From Lumbricus rubellus (taxonomy: Eukaryota; Annelida; Clitellata; Crassiclitellata; Lumbricidae), in NCBI GenBank assembly GCA_945859605.1, contig OX243826.1:2082282-2146281 (forward strand): a DNA stretch of 64,000 bases. Direction: 5' to 3'. Of the stretch, positions 62,634 to 64,000 are shown one piece after another. The position numbers were made by a program, and so were the translations under genes. Each line of letters begins with the position of its first letter. Position 1 is the stretch's first letter. Under the pieces are notes generated by a model that saw only the letters and a list, made by a program, of their open reading frames with translations, was not told the DNA's origin and ran no database searches.

Positions 62634-64000
62634 CTATTTCTTAGGCCCACGGTACATCTTAGACTTATGTTTGTTGATCTGTGTGTTGACGTAAAATTTT
62701 ACACTTTTCCATGTCCGATCGGCAAGCGCTGGTTCCTTGGCTTTTGCATTTAAGCAATCCAGTTGTCTAGGACACTTCAGTTTCTGTATGAAAGTAGACA
62801 ACTGTCTGGTAACTGCTTCTGTTTCTTCCTTAGACCATATCTTGTATACTCTGCTCCTATTCCTTATTTTCTTGGCATCAAAATTGTAGCCGTCAGCATT
62901 TATATCACGATCAGAGACAATGTCGTGATTTTGACCTTTGTCAAGAACTACATCAGCATCAACATCCTTACCATCTGCACTCTCTTCTCTGTCATGATCA
63001 TCATCATGATCATGACAGAGATCATCAACATGATCATCATCATCATGATGATCATCATCGTCAGAGTGGTTTTCACCCGCAATTTCATAATCTGAATTGA
63101 TGTCTTCATCAGCATCATCAACATTTATCTCATCCAAGGACTTTCCATAGAAACGCTGCACATCACCTCGTTCCATAAGCAGCAAAACTTTACTGAGTTT
63201 AGCCACCATCATAGTGTCTTCCGGCAACCTATAATACTCCCGATGCACGCGAATGTCATGACCCATGAACTTTGCAAGGAGGTCTAATTCATGTCCGTGG
63301 AGATTGAGAAGCTGTGAAATGGTTGCAACATGCTTGCGAAGACCTACTGAAGTGATCAATTCAGGTTTCTTGGCACCACAGTCTTTGGCCAACTCCTGCA
63401 AGATGTCTCTGGCTCTTAACGTGGTTGCTGAGTCTCCAGAGCGAGCAAAGACGTAATTATTGTTCACTGAAATTCCGCAAACTCCTCGAAGCCTTACTAG
63501 AAGTTCTGTAGATTTATGCATGTCTGGGGTGAACAAAACAGGAACTCCTCGATTTCTTTTACCCCGTATGATGACATGGTAAAAACTGTCTAACAAGGTT
63601 CTTTCCACAGGTGAAAGTGCTTCATACACTTCACCTTGCACATTGGCGTTTGACTTCACCATGTTCTTATATAGAGATAGAGTCATCCTCTGAACCTCTC
63701 CACTTCTGCGTCTGTTGAACAATACAATCCTTGCTAAAGTACATGATGCCAATGTCCTCCATTTCTCAGAACTTGGTGATAATGCCAAACTGTTTTCTGC
63801 TTCAGCAACTTTGCTAATTAGATGCATGTTAAGCAGTTTCAGATCACTGGCTAATGGTAACTTTTTAGGACAATTCCACTTTCGTTCTTCGATGGTCTGT
63901 CTCGCTTGCGTTGAAACTTGCAATTTCCAATCTTCTTTTGCAATGTCCAAGAAATCATTACACTTTTCTCTTAAAGTGCTGCATCCTTCTCGTACTGCCT
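62634..64000 (-). CDS. Tyrosine-recombinase-fold protein with Myb-like tail (5' partial at window edge)
   Basis: Open on the minus strand from the window end to a TAG/TAA-type stop at 62,634. The codon at 63,950 is TTG, and the frame continues upstream without a stop to 64,000, so the start lies outside. Domain from about residue 45 of the visible part: phage-integrase-like box I arginine (LFNRRRSGEV), box II-like SVGLRKHVATISQLL, then LAKFMGHDIRVHREYYRLPE, which supplies the GH and candidate catalytic tyrosine. This R...RKH...GH...Y set resembles Crypton-type recombinases. An Asp/His-rich low-complexity linker (63,000-63,110) leads to a basic Trp-containing tail (WSKEETEAVTRQLSTFIQ, WKSVKFYVNTQI), like a Myb/SANT DNA-binding segment. 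It could be a Crypton-related element or a domesticated copy. Confidence 0.78.
   Translation of the reverse strand, partial: AVREGCSTLREKCNDFLDIAKEDWKLQVSTQARQTIEERKWNCPKKLPLASDLKLLNMHLISKVAEAENSLALSPSSEKWRTLASCTLARIVLFNRRRSGEVQRMTLSLYKNMVKSNANVQGEVYEALSPVERTLLDSFYHVIIRGKRNRGVPVLFTPDMHKSTELLVRLRGVCGISVNNNYVFARSGDSATTLRARDILQELAKDCGAKKPELITSVGLRKHVATISQLLNLHGHELDLLAKFMGHDIRVHREYYRLPEDTMMVAKLSKVLLLMERGDVQRFYGKSLDEINVDDADEDINSDYEIAGENHSDDDDHHDDDDHVDDLCHDHDDDHDREESADGKDVDADVVLDKGQNHDIVSDRDINADGYNFDAKKIRNRSRVYKIWSKEETEAVTRQLSTFIQKLKCPRQLDCLNAKAKEPALADRTWKSVKFYVNTQINKHKSKMYRGPKK

Noticed and set aside
62763..63095. Plus-strand frame rich in Ile and Met
   Set aside because: Antisense of the Asp/His-rich linker of the recombinase-like gene.

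Overview
The window is animal nuclear DNA: AT-rich and gene-sparse, with split genes using GT/AG introns, tRNA-derived SINEs, several classes of cut-and-paste DNA transposon, non-LTR retrotransposon fragments, microsatellites and one large Maverick/Polinton. The host genes (a Discs-large-type MAGUK, a WSC plus C-type-lectin membrane protein, a C2H2 zinc-finger gene) fit an aquatic invertebrate, perhaps an invertebrate deuterostome. The sequence alone does not fix the species.

Layout, left to right. Positions 3,232-13,085 (minus strand) hold ten exons of a DLG/MAGUK gene covering SH3, hook and guanylate-kinase-like domains to the natural stop; no PDZ exon was found. Its introns carry a SINE, microsatellites, a palindromic TIR element (6,889-8,021) and a TTAA-flanked piggyBac-like element (10,447-11,425). 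Positions 13-19.5 kb contain repeats only. Positions 19,569-32,943 are a gene-dense Polinton with fourteen genes: two fibre-like proteins, adenain-type protease, protein-primed DNA polymerase, SAP/NUMOD-like protein, major capsid, two small capsid-associated candidates, a PW-like protein, a dUTPase-fold protein, penton-like protein, packaging ATPase, zinc-ribbon/PLA2 protein, and integrase with chromodomain. Twelve genes run leftward; the PLA2 and integrase genes run rightward from a 20-bp divergent promoter. Terminal inverted repeats were not found and at least two genes carry frameshifts, so it looks like a fairly recent, decaying insertion.

Positions 33-38.4 kb are satellite arrays and transposons: a hAT-like element with an expanded internal minisatellite (34,993-36,281), a mariner-type deletion derivative with 205-bp TIRs (36,694-37,650) and a retrotransposon fragment. 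Positions 40,109-45,225 (plus) hold an eight-exon gene for a secreted-then-anchored WSC/CTLD/TM protein whose introns host a SINE and a hAT-like MITE. A twelve-finger C2H2 array broken by a 2-nt insertion lies at 47,318-48,372 (minus). Positions 49.5-57.2 kb hold more nonautonomous transposons (hAT-like, an internally deleted piggyBac with ATAA target duplications, a Harbinger-like MITE) and three LINE fragments. Positions 59-62 kb are tandem repeats. From 62,634 to the right edge is a tyrosine-recombinase-fold protein with a Myb-like tail, cut by the window end.

The Polinton genes form one functional set: replication (polB), integration (integrase), virion assembly (capsid, penton-like protein, ATPase, protease) and probable host contact (fibre-like proteins, PLA2). 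The host genes show no evident functional link with one another.
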